Shown here one piece after another: positions 6,104 to 13,529 of a stretch of DNA of 14,494 bases. The notes under the pieces are model-generated. The model had not been told where the DNA came from and searched no databases. It was given only the letters and a program-made list of their open reading frames with translations. Source of the DNA: Methanomassiliicoccaceae archaeon. Its GTDB lineage: Archaea; Thermoplasmatota; Thermoplasmata; Methanomassiliicoccales; Methanomethylophilaceae. Location of the stretch: the NCBI GenBank assembly GCA_009776695.1, contig WRNI01000027.1:1-14494 (forward strand), given 5' to 3'. The position numbers and the translations under genes were made by a program. Within the stretch, counting starts at the first letter, position 1. Each line of letters opens with the position of its first letter.

Positions 6104-7747
6104 TCACATCGATCCTTTTCTTATCTCCACTCTGCGTATCTTTCCGCTGATCGTCTTCGGCAGCTCTTTCACGAACTCGATCGCTCTGGGATATTTGTAC
6201 GGCGCCGTCTCCCTCTTCACGAAATTCTGTATCTCCTTTTTGAGCTCTTCCGACGCTTCGAAACCTTCTCTCAGCACTATCGTCGCTTTGACGATCTGCC
6301 CTCTTATCTCATCCGGTACGCCGGTAACGGCGCATTCCCTGACCGACGGGTGCAGCAGAACAACAGATTCTATCTCGAACGGTCCGATGCGGTATCCGGA
6401 CGATTTTATTATATCATCGTTACGGCCGACGTACCAGCAGTACCCCTCTTCGTCACGCCACGCGATATCGCCGGTATGATGATAACCGCCGTATATCGTC
6501 GCGTCCGTCTTCTCTTTGTCCAAATAATACTCACGGAATATTCCCGGCGGATCGTCGTCAACGCGTACCACTATCTCTCCCGAGTCGCCGGGCTTGCATG
6601 ATCTCCCGTCGGGATAGATTATATCCACGTCGTATTGAGGACAGGGTTTTCCCATCGATCCGGGACGCGGTTCCATTTTCGTGGTGTTGCATATCAGCGG
6701 CGTCGTTTCCGTCTGCCCGAAACCTTCCGCCAGTTTCAGTCCCGTCGCTTTGTACCAGTTGTTGAACACATCGGGGTTTAACGGCTCGCCTGCTATTGTT
6801 GTGTGCTTCAGAGAAGAGAGATCGAACTTCTCTAACCCGTCCTGGATGAAGAACCTGAACATCGTCGGCGGGCAGCACAGCGTCGTTATGTTAAATTCCG
6901 ATACTTTCGTCAATATGTCCGCGGGCGTGAATTTAGCAAAGTCGTAAACGAAAATAGCGGCTTCCATTATCCATTGTCCATATATCTTGCCCCATGACGC
7001 CTTTGCCCATCCTGTTTCCGCTATCGTAAAATGAATGCCGTCCGGATCGACATTATGCCAGTGCTTCGCCGTGAGTATGTGACCTAAAGGATACGTATGG
7101 TCATGAAGCACCATCTTCGGGTATCCTGTCGTTCCCGATGAGAAATATATCAGGAACGGCTCATTGGCCTTCGTCGGTATGCGTTCAAGCTTATCGGACG
7201 ATGCTTCCACACCTTCGTCAAGATCTAACCATCCGTCCCTCTTTCCTCCGGCCATCGCCTTGACTTTAACGTGAGGGCATTTTATTTCGATATCTTCGAA
7301 TGCTTCCGTCACTTTCCCGTGAGATGTGCATATTATCGCTTTCGCTGACGATAATTTTGCACGGTACTCGGCGTCGTGCGTCGTGAGCATTGACGTAACG
7401 GGAATAAGAATTGCGCCTATCTTGTGCAGCGCGACGGAAACATACCAGTACTGATAGTTCTCTCTTAACGCGACTATCACCATGTCCCCTTTTTTGATAC
7501 CCAGCGATATGAGATAATTCGCAGTTTTGTTCGAATACACCATGATGTCACGGAACGTTAACGTTCTCGAATCACCATGCTCGCCGCACCAGACAAGTGC
7601 ACGTCTCTCCGGATCATTAATTCCGATATCGTCAACGATATCGTAACCGAAATTGAAATTATCGGGATAATGAACGCTCAGTTTCGATAATATGCCGTCC
7701 TCGTCATATTCTTCGTCAACGTAACGTAAATTTATGTTACGCACCAT
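6104..7747 (-). CDS. AMP-forming acyl-CoA synthetase
   Basis: This soluble enzyme of the ANL superfamily activates a carboxylic acid with ATP to an acyl-adenylate and transfers it to coenzyme A, releasing AMP and pyrophosphate. All core motifs are present in 547 residues: the phosphate loop SSGTTGYPK (203-211), GFGQTETT (342-349), TGD (425-427), the hinge region GRNDDIIKSSGYRIGP (441-456) and the adenylation lysine Lys536 in PKTISGKIRR. The sequence is closer to medium-chain/aromatic acyl-CoA ligases than to acetyl-CoA synthetase, judging by length and motif wording; the substrate cannot be read off. Its ATG overlaps the stop of the XRE-cupin gene by one base (TGATG), so the two are co-transcribed and probably translationally coupled. 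Confidence 0.93.
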   Translation of the reverse strand: MVRNINLRYVDEEYDEDGILSKLSVHYPDNFNFGYDIVDDIGINDPERRALVWCGEHGDSRTLTFRDIMVYSNKTANYLISLGIKKGDMVIVALRENYQYWYVSVALHKIGAILIPVTSMLTTHDAEYRAKLSSAKAIICTSHGKVTEAFEDIEIKCPHVKVKAMAGGKRDGWLDLDEGVEASSDKLERIPTKANEPFLIYFSSGTTGYPKMVLHDHTYPLGHILTAKHWHNVDPDGIHFTIAETGWAKASWGKIYGQWIMEAAIFVYDFAKFTPADILTKVSEFNITTLCCPPTMFRFFIQDGLEKFDLSSLKHTTIAGEPLNPDVFNNWYKATGLKLAEGFGQTETTPLICNTTKMEPRPGSMGKPCPQYDVDIIYPDGRSCKPGDSGEIVVRVDDDPPGIFREYYLDKEKTDATIYGGYHHTGDIAWRDEEGYCWYVGRNDDIIKSSGYRIGPFEIESVVLLHPSVRECAVTGVPDEIRGQIVKATIVLREGFEASEELKKEIQNFVKRETAPYKYPRAIEFVKELPKTISGKIRRVEIRKGSM

Positions 7748-8319
7748 CAGACCGACTCCTTCTTTATGACGATGGCAATGAACTTACATCCCCCTTTATC
7801 GGGGGCGGTGAGACGGTGCTCCTTGCTGGAATCGTAGAATACGGAGTCCCCGGGCATAAGTATCTCGGTGTGCTTACCGTATCTTAATTCAAGCCTTCCC
7901 TCAAGTATATGATCGAACTCCTGCCCTTCGTGAGTTGACATCGGCATCTCTTCCTTCTGGTCGCCGACATACGGCGCTGTCACCAGTAACGGCACGACCG
8001 TCTTATTTCTGAAGTTGGACGCCAGATGCCTGTAAAGGAATCCCATGTGCTCCTCCGTGGGTATCGCCTCGCCTATGCGGTCTATCACATATCCGGAAAG
8101 TTTCGGGGTATCGCCGCTGAGCAGTTCCAAAGAGTCGACGCCTAACTTCTTGGCGCATTTGTACAATGTGGAAAGAGAAAGGTCCTTCCTTCCCGCCTCT
8201 ATCTCGATGTACTGTTCCAATGATACGCCCATCGCCCTTGCTATCTCCTCTTGGGAGTATCCTTCCGTTTCCCTGAGCTCACGTATCCGTTCTGCGACCT
8301 CTGCTATATTCGGCTCCAT
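7747..8319 (-). CDS. XRE-family transcription regulator with C-terminal cupin domain
   Basis: A 190-residue regulator. Residues 7-62 form an XRE/Cro-type helix-turn-helix (RIRELRETEGYSQEEIARAM, then GVSLEQYIEIEAGRKDLSLS). Residues about 108-187 form a small cupin barrel with THEGQEFDHILEG (129-141) and GDSVFYDSSKEHRL (157-170), where His130, Glu134, His137 and His168 could bind metal or ligand. Such proteins usually sense a small molecule and control the neighbouring gene. Here the partner is the coupled acyl-CoA synthetase, so the effector may be its acid substrate or acyl-CoA product (inference). The promoter spacing predicts a leaderless start at this ATG. A dyad between the TATA box and the start suggests autorepression. 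Confidence 0.9.
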   Translation of the reverse strand: MEPNIAEVAERIRELRETEGYSQEEIARAMGVSLEQYIEIEAGRKDLSLSTLYKCAKKLGVDSLELLSGDTPKLSGYVIDRIGEAIPTEEHMGFLYRHLASNFRNKTVVPLLVTAPYVGDQKEEMPMSTHEGQEFDHILEGRLELRYGKHTEILMPGDSVFYDSSKEHRLTAPDKGGCKFIAIVIKKESV

Positions 8320-8330
8320 GAATCTCTGGA

Positions 8331-8347
8331 TATACGGTATACAATAA
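8331..8347 (-). promoter_or_regulatory. Promoter and candidate operator of the XRE-cupin/acyl-CoA synthetase operon
   Basis: On the minus strand TTTATTGTATA (8337-8347) can serve as TATA box about 25 bases before the ATG. The dyad TATAC-G-GTATA (8331-8341) overlaps its downstream edge, where a bound repressor would block TBP or RNA polymerase. The T run of the upstream terminator adjoins directly. Confidence 0.45.
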
Positions 8348-8382
8348 AAAAAGGAACGGTCGGAACTGCTTCCGATGACCGT
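8346..8382 (-). terminator. Hairpin and T run terminating the acidic-protein gene
   Basis: Read on the minus strand, ACGGT and CGGAA pair with TTCCG and ACCGT across a four-base loop, with a three-base bulge (CAT) in the 5' arm. After two bases (TC) and CC the strand continues into TTTTTTT (8346-8352). It lies about 50 bases after the stop codon of the acidic protein and separates that gene from the XRE promoter. Confidence 0.75.
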
Positions 8383-8431
8383 CGTTAATGATCAAAAAGC
8401 CGCCTTGACGTTGTGTGCCGCAGGTTGCGGA

Positions 8432-8776
8432 TCACCTTTCGTCCTCGAGCTTGTCCTCTCCCTCATCCTCTTCGTCATCCTCTTCTTCGTCCTCTTCTTC
8501 GTCATCCTTCCCGTCCCCGAGAAGGATCTCCCTCCATCCTTTGAGGGCCTCCGGCGACCTTGCGATATCTTTAACTGTCTTTGTCAAAACCTTTGAGACA
8601 TTCTTTGCGGCCTTCACGGGGGCCTCCTCGATCAGGCAGAATTTTACGATGATCGATACCAGCACATCGACCGCCGTATCGATGGGAAGGTCCATATCAT
8701 CGAATATTGCGAATATCTTATTGGACGCATCCTCGATATTGCCCACGTACTCCTCCAATTTCTTGTCATCATCCAT
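8432..8776 (-). CDS. Small protein with highly acidic C-terminal tail, function unknown
   Basis: A 114-residue protein I cannot assign to a family. Residues 1-86 look helical and include a hydrophobic stretch TAVDVLVSIIVKFCLIEE (34-51), too short and too interrupted by charge for a clear membrane helix. Residues 88-114 are almost all Asp and Glu with a few Lys, Gly and Arg. The coding strand shows the matching GAA/GAC triplet run, seen as a TTC/CTC run on the plus strand. The start at 8776 has an AAGGATGTG ribosome site and a TATA-like AATAAATATG about 45 bases upstream. A strong terminator follows. Acidic tails of this kind occur in chaperone-like and nucleic-acid-mimicking proteins, but nothing here decides the role. 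It diverges from the RNase P RNA gene. Confidence 0.75.
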   Translation of the reverse strand: MDDDKKLEEYVGNIEDASNKIFAIFDDMDLPIDTAVDVLVSIIVKFCLIEEAPVKAAKNVSKVLTKTVKDIARSPEALKGWREILLGDGKDDEEEDEEEDDEEDEGEDKLEDER

Positions 8777-8816
8777 TCCGTCACATCCTTTTCTTCGTCA
8801 GGCCCATCGGTCTGTT

Positions 8817-8830
8817 CATATTTATTATGT
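8817..8830 (-). promoter_or_regulatory. TATA box of the acidic-protein gene
   Basis: On the minus strand CATAATAAATATGA lies 41-54 bases before the ATG at 8776, leaving a leader of about 20 bases that holds the ribosome site. Confidence 0.45.
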
Positions 8831-8872
8831 CTCAGGAGCTGCTGAACTATGCGCCTCTTATGCAACAGAATG

Positions 8873-8880
8873 AAATATAA
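8873..8880 (+). promoter_or_regulatory. TATA box of the RNase P RNA gene
   Basis: AAATATAA lies 19-26 bases before base 8899, the first base of the P1 helix. The position of the box and the folded 5' end therefore support each other. Confidence 0.6.
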
Positions 8881-8898
8881 GCACGCGCTCGGTGAATC

Positions 8899-9198
8899 GC
8901 TAGGAGAGGGAGGGCGACCGACGGTAGGACAAGATCCAGCTGAGGAAGGTCCCTCCTCCTACGGGCAGATGGGCCGAGAAATTCGGCGGGGCGAGAGCCC
9001 CGGCAAGGACCCAGAAACGACACGGACCCGGTAAACAGGATGATCTGCTGACAGTGACATTCCCGGGGATTCGGTGAAACGGTGACACCCCATCGGAGCA
9101 AGCCCATACAGCCGGCATGATATGCCCGCGGACCGGCGGGTAGGGCGCGCAGTTGAATGTCGCCTTGAACAGAAGGGGGCCTACTACCCTCACCTAGC
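8899..9198 (+). ncRNA. rnpB: RNase P RNA, archaeal type
   Basis: The catalytic RNA of ribonuclease P, which removes 5' leaders from pre-tRNAs such as the tRNA-Leu in this window. The ends pair as helix P1: GCTAGG-A-GAGGG (8899-8910) with CCCTC-A-CCTAGC (9187-9198), eleven pairs around one mismatch. The conserved core is readable: GAGGAAGGTCC (8942-8952, consensus GAGGAAAGUCC with one A to G change), GAAACGAC near 9014, GGAGCAAGCCC (9095-9105) and ACAGAAGGGGGCCTAC (9169-9184), which forms P4 with the first element. At about 300 bases it has the usual archaeal size. A run of five T follows directly (9200-9204) and a TATA box precedes it at correct spacing. Open frames inside it are spurious. 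Confidence 0.93.
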
Positions 9199-9209
9199 AT
9201 TTTTCCATC

Positions 9210-9217
9210 ATATTATC
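9210..9217 (+). promoter_or_regulatory. TATA box of the HAD phosphatase gene
   Basis: ATATTATC lies 25-32 bases before the ATG at 9242, predicting a leaderless transcript. This agrees with the lack of a ribosome-binding sequence before that ATG. Read-through from rnpB is a possible second source of mRNA. Confidence 0.4.
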
Positions 9218-9241
9218 TATCTGTTCGCTATAGCCGTTGAT

Positions 9242-9919
9242 ATGCTTCGCAGCAGAAAATATCTCGCGGTCGGTTTCGACATGGACAGCACACTGCTCAG
9301 GACGGACGTCGATTATTCTGAGCTGACGAAAGTTGTGTTCACAGAAATGGCAAAAGCAGGGGTTCCGGAGAGCATCATGAGCGTTGCGGAAGGAACATCA
9401 AGATCGAACCTGGACGCCGGTATAAAATATCTCGAGAGGAACGGCAGGGCCGGGGATGTTGACCGCATCGTCAAAAAAATAAACGGCGGCGTCAAAGCGA
9501 TAGAGATGAGGAACGTGATGACCGCGACGCCTTATGAGGGTGCTGAAATGATGCTCATGCACCTTAAGGGAAAAGGATACAAAGTTGGCGTTCTGACAAG
9601 AGGGAGCAGAGAGTACGCTGTGAAAGCGCTGACCGTGTCCGGTGTCATTGACATTCTGGACGCACTTGTATGCAAGGACGACTTTCCTGAGAATGAATCA
9701 AAACCGTCACCGGCGGCGATGCGTCATCTTGCCGATGCGCTCGGCGTTACCGCTGCGGATATACTGTATCTCGGAGATAACAAATTTGATTACTTCTGCG
9801 CCAGGGACTCCGGCGCCGGATTCGCAGGCGTTCTGACAAGATACACAAAAAAGGATTGGGAAACGTTCGGTAACGTTGACGTTATCAACACCGTCACCGA
9901 TCTGATGAAAATATTGTAA
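9242..9919 (+). CDS. HAD-superfamily phosphatase (phosphoglycolate-phosphatase-like)
   Basis: A 225-residue cytosolic hydrolase with all four HAD motifs: I, DMDST (13-17) with nucleophile Asp13 and acid/base Asp15; II, Thr119 in VLTRGS; III, Lys154 in ESKPSP; IV, GDNKFD (178-183) for Mg2+ binding. The helical insertion between motifs I and II (about 20-95) is a C1-type cap. The family dephosphorylates small phosphorylated metabolites such as phosphoglycolate; the substrate cannot be named. The start MLRSRKYLAV at 9242 places motif I at its usual distance from the N-terminus. The frame continues 40 codons upstream but that part is the RNase P RNA. A bidirectional hairpin terminator follows the stop. 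Confidence 0.9.
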   Translation: MLRSRKYLAVGFDMDSTLLRTDVDYSELTKVVFTEMAKAGVPESIMSVAEGTSRSNLDAGIKYLERNGRAGDVDRIVKKINGGVKAIEMRNVMTATPYEGAEMMLMHLKGKGYKVGVLTRGSREYAVKALTVSGVIDILDALVCKDDFPENESKPSPAAMRHLADALGVTAADILYLGDNKFDYFCARDSGAGFAGVLTRYTKKDWETFGNVDVINTVTDLMKIL

Positions 9920-9924
9920 AAAAG

Positions 9925-9941
9925 GAACGGCGTTGCCGTTC
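9925..9941. terminator. Bidirectional terminator between the HAD and FAD-oxidase genes
   Basis: GAACGGC pairs with GCCGTTC around loop GTT. On the plus strand ATAATTTTATTTT follows; on the minus strand CTTTTTT follows. It therefore suits both convergent genes. The last two bases belong to the stop codon of the FAD-oxidase gene (9940-9942). Confidence 0.75.
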
Positions 9942-11526
9942 ATAATTTTATTTTGCGCGATTCAGCTTTATGTTCTTCGAGCTCGTCGAAATTGAACCTC
10001 TTGGCGCTGTCCTCGAATCCCGAATCGGCAGGCATCAGTTTCTTGATGAGCTGCATCATCTTGCTCGCGATGCCCATTAGCTGCTTGTTGAGCGATATGC
10101 CGAACCTCGTCTTCCCGCATACCAGGTGACCGGGATTGATTATATCGTTCGGGTCTGCGTATGTTTTCAGCGAGCGCATGAAGTCCGCCGACGCGGCATC
10201 GTGCACAATGTCAAGGTTCGACGCGAAGAATATCCCGAGGCCGAGTGAACGACCTCCGTACTTCGCCGCCTTCTCGCCTAAGTAGTAATTGTATGCGAAC
10301 GCGACCATTCCCAGCGGCGTCTCAGTGTTCATGAAATAGTACGGCATGAACATCGCGGTGCTGCGATCCGCTATTATACCGATTATGCCGCCGCCGTCCA
10401 TCCTCATTTTCTTGAAACCTTCGTAACATTCGTCAACGAACTCGGACCAGTGCTGATTCAGAACGACGACCTCGGCGGGAACTGAGCCCATTCCTATCTT
10501 GCGCGCTCTGAACTCGTAACATCTTTCCTCCCATTCATGGTCCGCTATCGCCTGGTCCACTTTCTTGCCGCCGTATTTTTCTACGATGGCGTCGACGATC
10601 TTCTCTTCGAGGGCCACGAACTCTCCGTCGCCCTGTAACGTCACGAGGAACAGATTCTTAACATCGGGCGCGTGAAGCCCCGCCTTTCTCTGGTGATCGA
10701 AGTGCATGAAATCTGACCACGCGATATGCAACGGTTTAAGACTGGGATGTTTCACGATCTCGTTTATCGGGCCGCCCATTTCTCTTAAATTCGCGAAATC
10801 GTACGCCAGCGGCTTGATGATGCCCATCGGGTACACTCTTAACGTCACCGTTGCTATAAGACCTAACGTCCCCTCGGCGCCGGCGAACAATTGATTGAGA
10901 TTGTATCCTGACATGTTGTTCGCTATCTTGTCGAACCCTGTGCTCATCAGGCTGCCGTCGGAAGTTACGACTTCCAGATTCAGTACGTTATCCCTTGCCG
11001 ACCCGTACTTGTACCCGCCCGGGCCGATACCGCCGGTGGACACCCATCCGCCGACCGTCGCCGCCGGGAAGCTTGAAGGATACGAACCAACAAGCAATCC
11101 CTTCTTCGCGCATTCTTCGTACACATTCTTCCACGTGCATCCTGCGCCCACTTTCACGCACATGTTCGTCTCGTCTATTTCGTAAATTTTATTTAACTTG
11201 CTTGCAAAATCAACGACAATGCCGCCCGCGGTCGGTATGCATCCTCCGAGTCCCCACGTTGACGCGCCTCTCGGCGTTATTGCGACGCCGGCCCTGTTCG
11301 CTATCCTGACGACCTTTGCGACGTCCTCCGGTGACGTTGGTCTCACAACGACGTCGGGAATGTTATCGAATGCGAGACCTGCCTCCTTCGGCAGCGGTGC
11401 CAAATCGTGACTATAAAGCATCCTTTCCATATCGCTTGTGCTTACGTTCTCTTTTCCGATCGCTTCTTCCAGCTTCCCGATTATCTCAGGAGTTACTTCG
11501 CGTGACAGGTTGTCTGATCTTGCCAT
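9940..11526 (-). CDS. FAD-dependent oxidase/dehydrogenase of the GlcD / D-lactate dehydrogenase type
   Basis: A 528-residue flavoprotein of the VAO/PCMH fold that oxidises 2-hydroxy acids such as glycolate or D-lactate; the exact substrate is not decidable. The FAD-binding domain (about 53-230) shows PRGASTWGLGGCIPTAGG (85-102), VGAGCTWKNV (126-135) and SSFPAATVGGWVSTGG (151-166). The C-terminal substrate domain ends in DPNDIINPGHL. Beyond the usual NPG end there are about 60 extra residues with an amphipathic stretch LNKQLMGIASKMMQLIKKLM and a charged end, which may anchor it to the membrane or to an electron-accepting partner. No Fe-S motif is seen. The start at 11526 (MARSDN) has GGGGG 8-12 bases upstream; a TTG 17 codons earlier in frame is less likely. 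A TATA-like TTATTATTAA occurs near 11588-11598. Confidence 0.88.
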   Translation of the reverse strand: MARSDNLSREVTPEIIGKLEEAIGKENVSTSDMERMLYSHDLAPLPKEAGLAFDNIPDVVVRPTSPEDVAKVVRIANRAGVAITPRGASTWGLGGCIPTAGGIVVDFASKLNKIYEIDETNMCVKVGAGCTWKNVYEECAKKGLLVGSYPSSFPAATVGGWVSTGGIGPGGYKYGSARDNVLNLEVVTSDGSLMSTGFDKIANNMSGYNLNQLFAGAEGTLGLIATVTLRVYPMGIIKPLAYDFANLREMGGPINEIVKHPSLKPLHIAWSDFMHFDHQRKAGLHAPDVKNLFLVTLQGDGEFVALEEKIVDAIVEKYGGKKVDQAIADHEWEERCYEFRARKIGMGSVPAEVVVLNQHWSEFVDECYEGFKKMRMDGGGIIGIIADRSTAMFMPYYFMNTETPLGMVAFAYNYYLGEKAAKYGGRSLGLGIFFASNLDIVHDAASADFMRSLKTYADPNDIINPGHLVCGKTRFGISLNKQLMGIASKMMQLIKKLMPADSGFEDSAKRFNFDELEEHKAESRKIKL

Positions 11527-11631
11527 TTTTATGTGCCCCCACTCTAAAAGCGTGACGTCTTTCCAACGTTCCCTCAAAGATGTTCATTAATAATAATACT
11601 TTGGATATTCGCTCGCCCGCAGGGCACCGCG

Positions 11632-12060
11632 TTACACATGCTCTGGCACAAATAACGAGATGCCAGACGTATTCAGCAGTTTTTTCTTTGAACGTCCGTC
11701 AGCAAAGAACAGATGCGTCCGGCATCCGCAGTCCGATGATCCGAACCCTTTGAACACGGGCACGCAGCCGCATTCTTCTGCTATTCTAGCGAGGTCGCAT
11801 TCACTCATCGTGAATGAGACGAACGCTTCCGTCCTATCAGCAATAACGGTCAGACGGTCGATATGCCAACGCATCTTTTTCTCCGAGGAGAGATGCCTTC
11901 CTATCCTTTGGTCAAGGCCGTTCATGGCGCTGCCCGCGTAGCAGTACTCGCCTTCCTTTATGTACAGCGTGCCAAGCGAGCCGACGTCGGCGGTGAATGA
12001 ACGGCGAAAGGTCACAAACAAAAGATATGAGCCTTTACGCACTTTTTTTCGCGCTGTCAA
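11632..12060 (-). CDS. GIY-YIG-like (DUF123) nuclease-family protein
   Basis: A 142-residue protein of the DUF123/Uri group, related to GIY-YIG endonucleases. Visible motifs are GSYLLFV (10-16), EGEYCYAGSA (36-45) matching the GIY...YIG core, the Arg/His pair in QRIGRHL (51-57), RWHIDRL (64-70), SECDLA (86-91) with the likely metal-binding Glu87, and a Cys-rich FGSSDCGCRTHLF (106-118). Members are often found alone or fused to endonuclease III; the role is not established. The start is TTG at 12060, supported by GAGGT eight bases upstream. That places the first 26 bases inside mmp7 in another frame. A GTG at 12042 is the alternative. It is the last gene of the mmp15-17-7 train. Confidence 0.82.
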   Translation of the reverse strand: MTARKKVRKGSYLLFVTFRRSFTADVGSLGTLYIKEGEYCYAGSAMNGLDQRIGRHLSSEKKMRWHIDRLTVIADRTEAFVSFTMSECDLARIAEECGCVPVFKGFGSSDCGCRTHLFFADGRSKKKLLNTSGISLFVPEHV

Positions 12061-12970
12061 TATCGTTTACCTCTGATAACGTCATTATTCTGATCATCAT
12101 GCTGCTGTCGTTTATCCTTGATTCCGATATTCTTGCGATGTCGCCCAACCGTCGTCCGTAAACGGTCATGTTCGATATTGCGTCAGCGTTATCCTTCATC
12201 GGTATCTTTAATCTGAGGCCGTCAAGGTGCAGGACTATCGGCGCGGGTCTGAGGCTTTCCTTTATTGGTTCATACTCTTCAAGAAGCTGTTTTATCTCCG
12301 CCGGGTGCACGAATAATGGGTCCTCCTCGAGCATCTTTCTTTTTATCCTGACGACGTCGTCCACCTTTTCGGCGATGTCATCAAGTTTCTTTCTTTCCTC
12401 GGGCGTTCTCATTCTTTCCGATTTTCTTCCCACGCCCGGGATTATCGCCTCACAGAGATCGTCCAGACCTTCGGGCATCGGTCCCGTCACCAGTATCACG
12501 GGAATGCTTATCTTATCGAAGAGATGACTTTTTGCTTCGACGCAGCTTTTGAAGTTGCCCAGCATGAAAATTGCCGCATCGTATTCGTTTATGATGTCAA
12601 TTTCCTGCATCGATATCTGCGACGTTGCCTTTCCCCTTCCTCTTGCCAGTCCCATCACCACGGTTATCGAACCTGATTCTCTGAGTATCTCGGCGATGTC
12701 GCATATCGGGTGCGGCATATGATGCCTTCCGAGCGTCGGTCCCACTATTGCTATCTCCGTTCCCGCTAACGGGACCGAGCGTACCATCCCTCCGATGTCG
12801 GTGCACATCTTCTCCATCGCTTCTTTATCTTCACCCGGTATCGACATCGTCACATTGAACATCTGGGCGCTCCTTGTCTTTTGTATGACGACACCGCCGA
12901 CATCCTCTATCATTTCCAGCAGTTCATTAGAACGGTAGATGCCGCCGTCGTACATCATCACCTCATACAT
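12035..12970 (-). CDS. mmp7: Methanogenesis marker protein 7
   Basis: A 311-residue protein of a family restricted to methanogens and relatives. By published work on the ATP-dependent activation of methyl-coenzyme M reductase (MCR), Mmp7 copurifies with McrC, Mmp3, Mmp17 and component A2, the system that reduces the Ni of coenzyme F430. Visible features are the N-terminus MYEVMMYDGGIYRSNELLEM, GPTLGRHHMPHPICDIAEIL (78-97) with Cys90, and GNFKSCVEAKSHL (138-150) with Cys143. Two further cysteines are Cys56 and Cys173. Cys90 and Cys143 are reasonable metal-cluster ligands (inference). I chose the ATG at 12970 because GGTGA lies five bases upstream; an ATG two codons earlier abuts that site. The gene overlaps the end of mmp17 by eight bases and the start of the GIY-YIG gene by 26. 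Confidence 0.9.
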   Translation of the reverse strand: MYEVMMYDGGIYRSNELLEMIEDVGGVVIQKTRSAQMFNVTMSIPGEDKEAMEKMCTDIGGMVRSVPLAGTEIAIVGPTLGRHHMPHPICDIAEILRESGSITVVMGLARGRGKATSQISMQEIDIINEYDAAIFMLGNFKSCVEAKSHLFDKISIPVILVTGPMPEGLDDLCEAIIPGVGRKSERMRTPEERKKLDDIAEKVDDVVRIKRKMLEEDPLFVHPAEIKQLLEEYEPIKESLRPAPIVLHLDGLRLKIPMKDNADAISNMTVYGRRLGDIARISESRINDSSMMIRIMTLSEVNDIDSAKKSA

Positions 12971-13529
12971 CCGCATCACCTTTGATCTCGTTGTGTATGC
13001 GTAACGCCTCATCTTTAACATGCTGCGTTACTATCTCCTCGGTCGCCGCTATCGTTATCACACGTCCTTCGGAGATGTTGTGCCTTGCCTTGATGCCTTC
13101 CGGGATCGTTCTCCACAGGGCGCCCAATATCTCCCTCTTCGAATCTTCGCCCGACGCTATCTCAATATTCGCTATCGTTTCCTCGTCGGCATTATCTATC
13201 TTTATATCAAACCGCGTCTGCTGATCGACGCGGTCCCTTCCGTACGCCTTCCACAGCGCGGACAGTATCTCGGGCGCATAGTTCTCATCCGATATCGTTA
13301 TGTGAACTTCGCTTCCTTCCGTTCTGATGCTTACCGCGTCGGCTATCTTCTTGCTTTCCGGCCTGTTCCGTAACATGACGGAAAAGATAAAGAGCGGCTG
13401 TTCGGGATCGAGAACGATGATCGCCTTTTCTAACGAGACCGCTTTGCCCATCTCGCTCATCACATCCTCGAATAATTTCTTGTACGCTTCGTTACCGTAA
13501 TTTTCCGTTCCCGTTACGATGACGTCCAT
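12963..13529 (-). CDS. mmp17: Methanogenesis marker protein 17
   Basis: A 188-residue cysteine-free protein, the normal size for Mmp17. The family is known from the MCR activation complex together with McrC, Mmp3 and Mmp7 and is found only in methanogens and relatives. The sequence has an internal repeat: EILSALWK (87-94) and EILGALWR (133-140), each preceded by a beta-strand-like HITIS or NIEIA segment, suggesting two similar alpha-beta subdomains. The start at 13529 overlaps the mmp15 stop by one base (TGATG), so translation is probably coupled. The 3' end overlaps mmp7 by eight bases. Confidence 0.88.
   Translation of the reverse strand: MDVIVTGTENYGNEAYKKLFEDVMSEMGKAVSLEKAIIVLDPEQPLFIFSVMLRNRPESKKIADAVSIRTEGSEVHITISDENYAPEILSALWKAYGRDRVDQQTRFDIKIDNADEETIANIEIASGEDSKREILGALWRTIPEGIKARHNISEGRVITIAATEEIVTQHVKDEALRIHNEIKGDADV

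Noticed and set aside
8849..9200. Open frames on both strands inside 8849-9200
   Set aside because: The segment folds as RNase P RNA with conserved core elements and a paired P1 helix, so the frames are incidental.
10895..11410. Plus-strand open frames opposite the FAD oxidase
   Set aside because: Antisense shadows of a gene with clear FAD-binding motifs.
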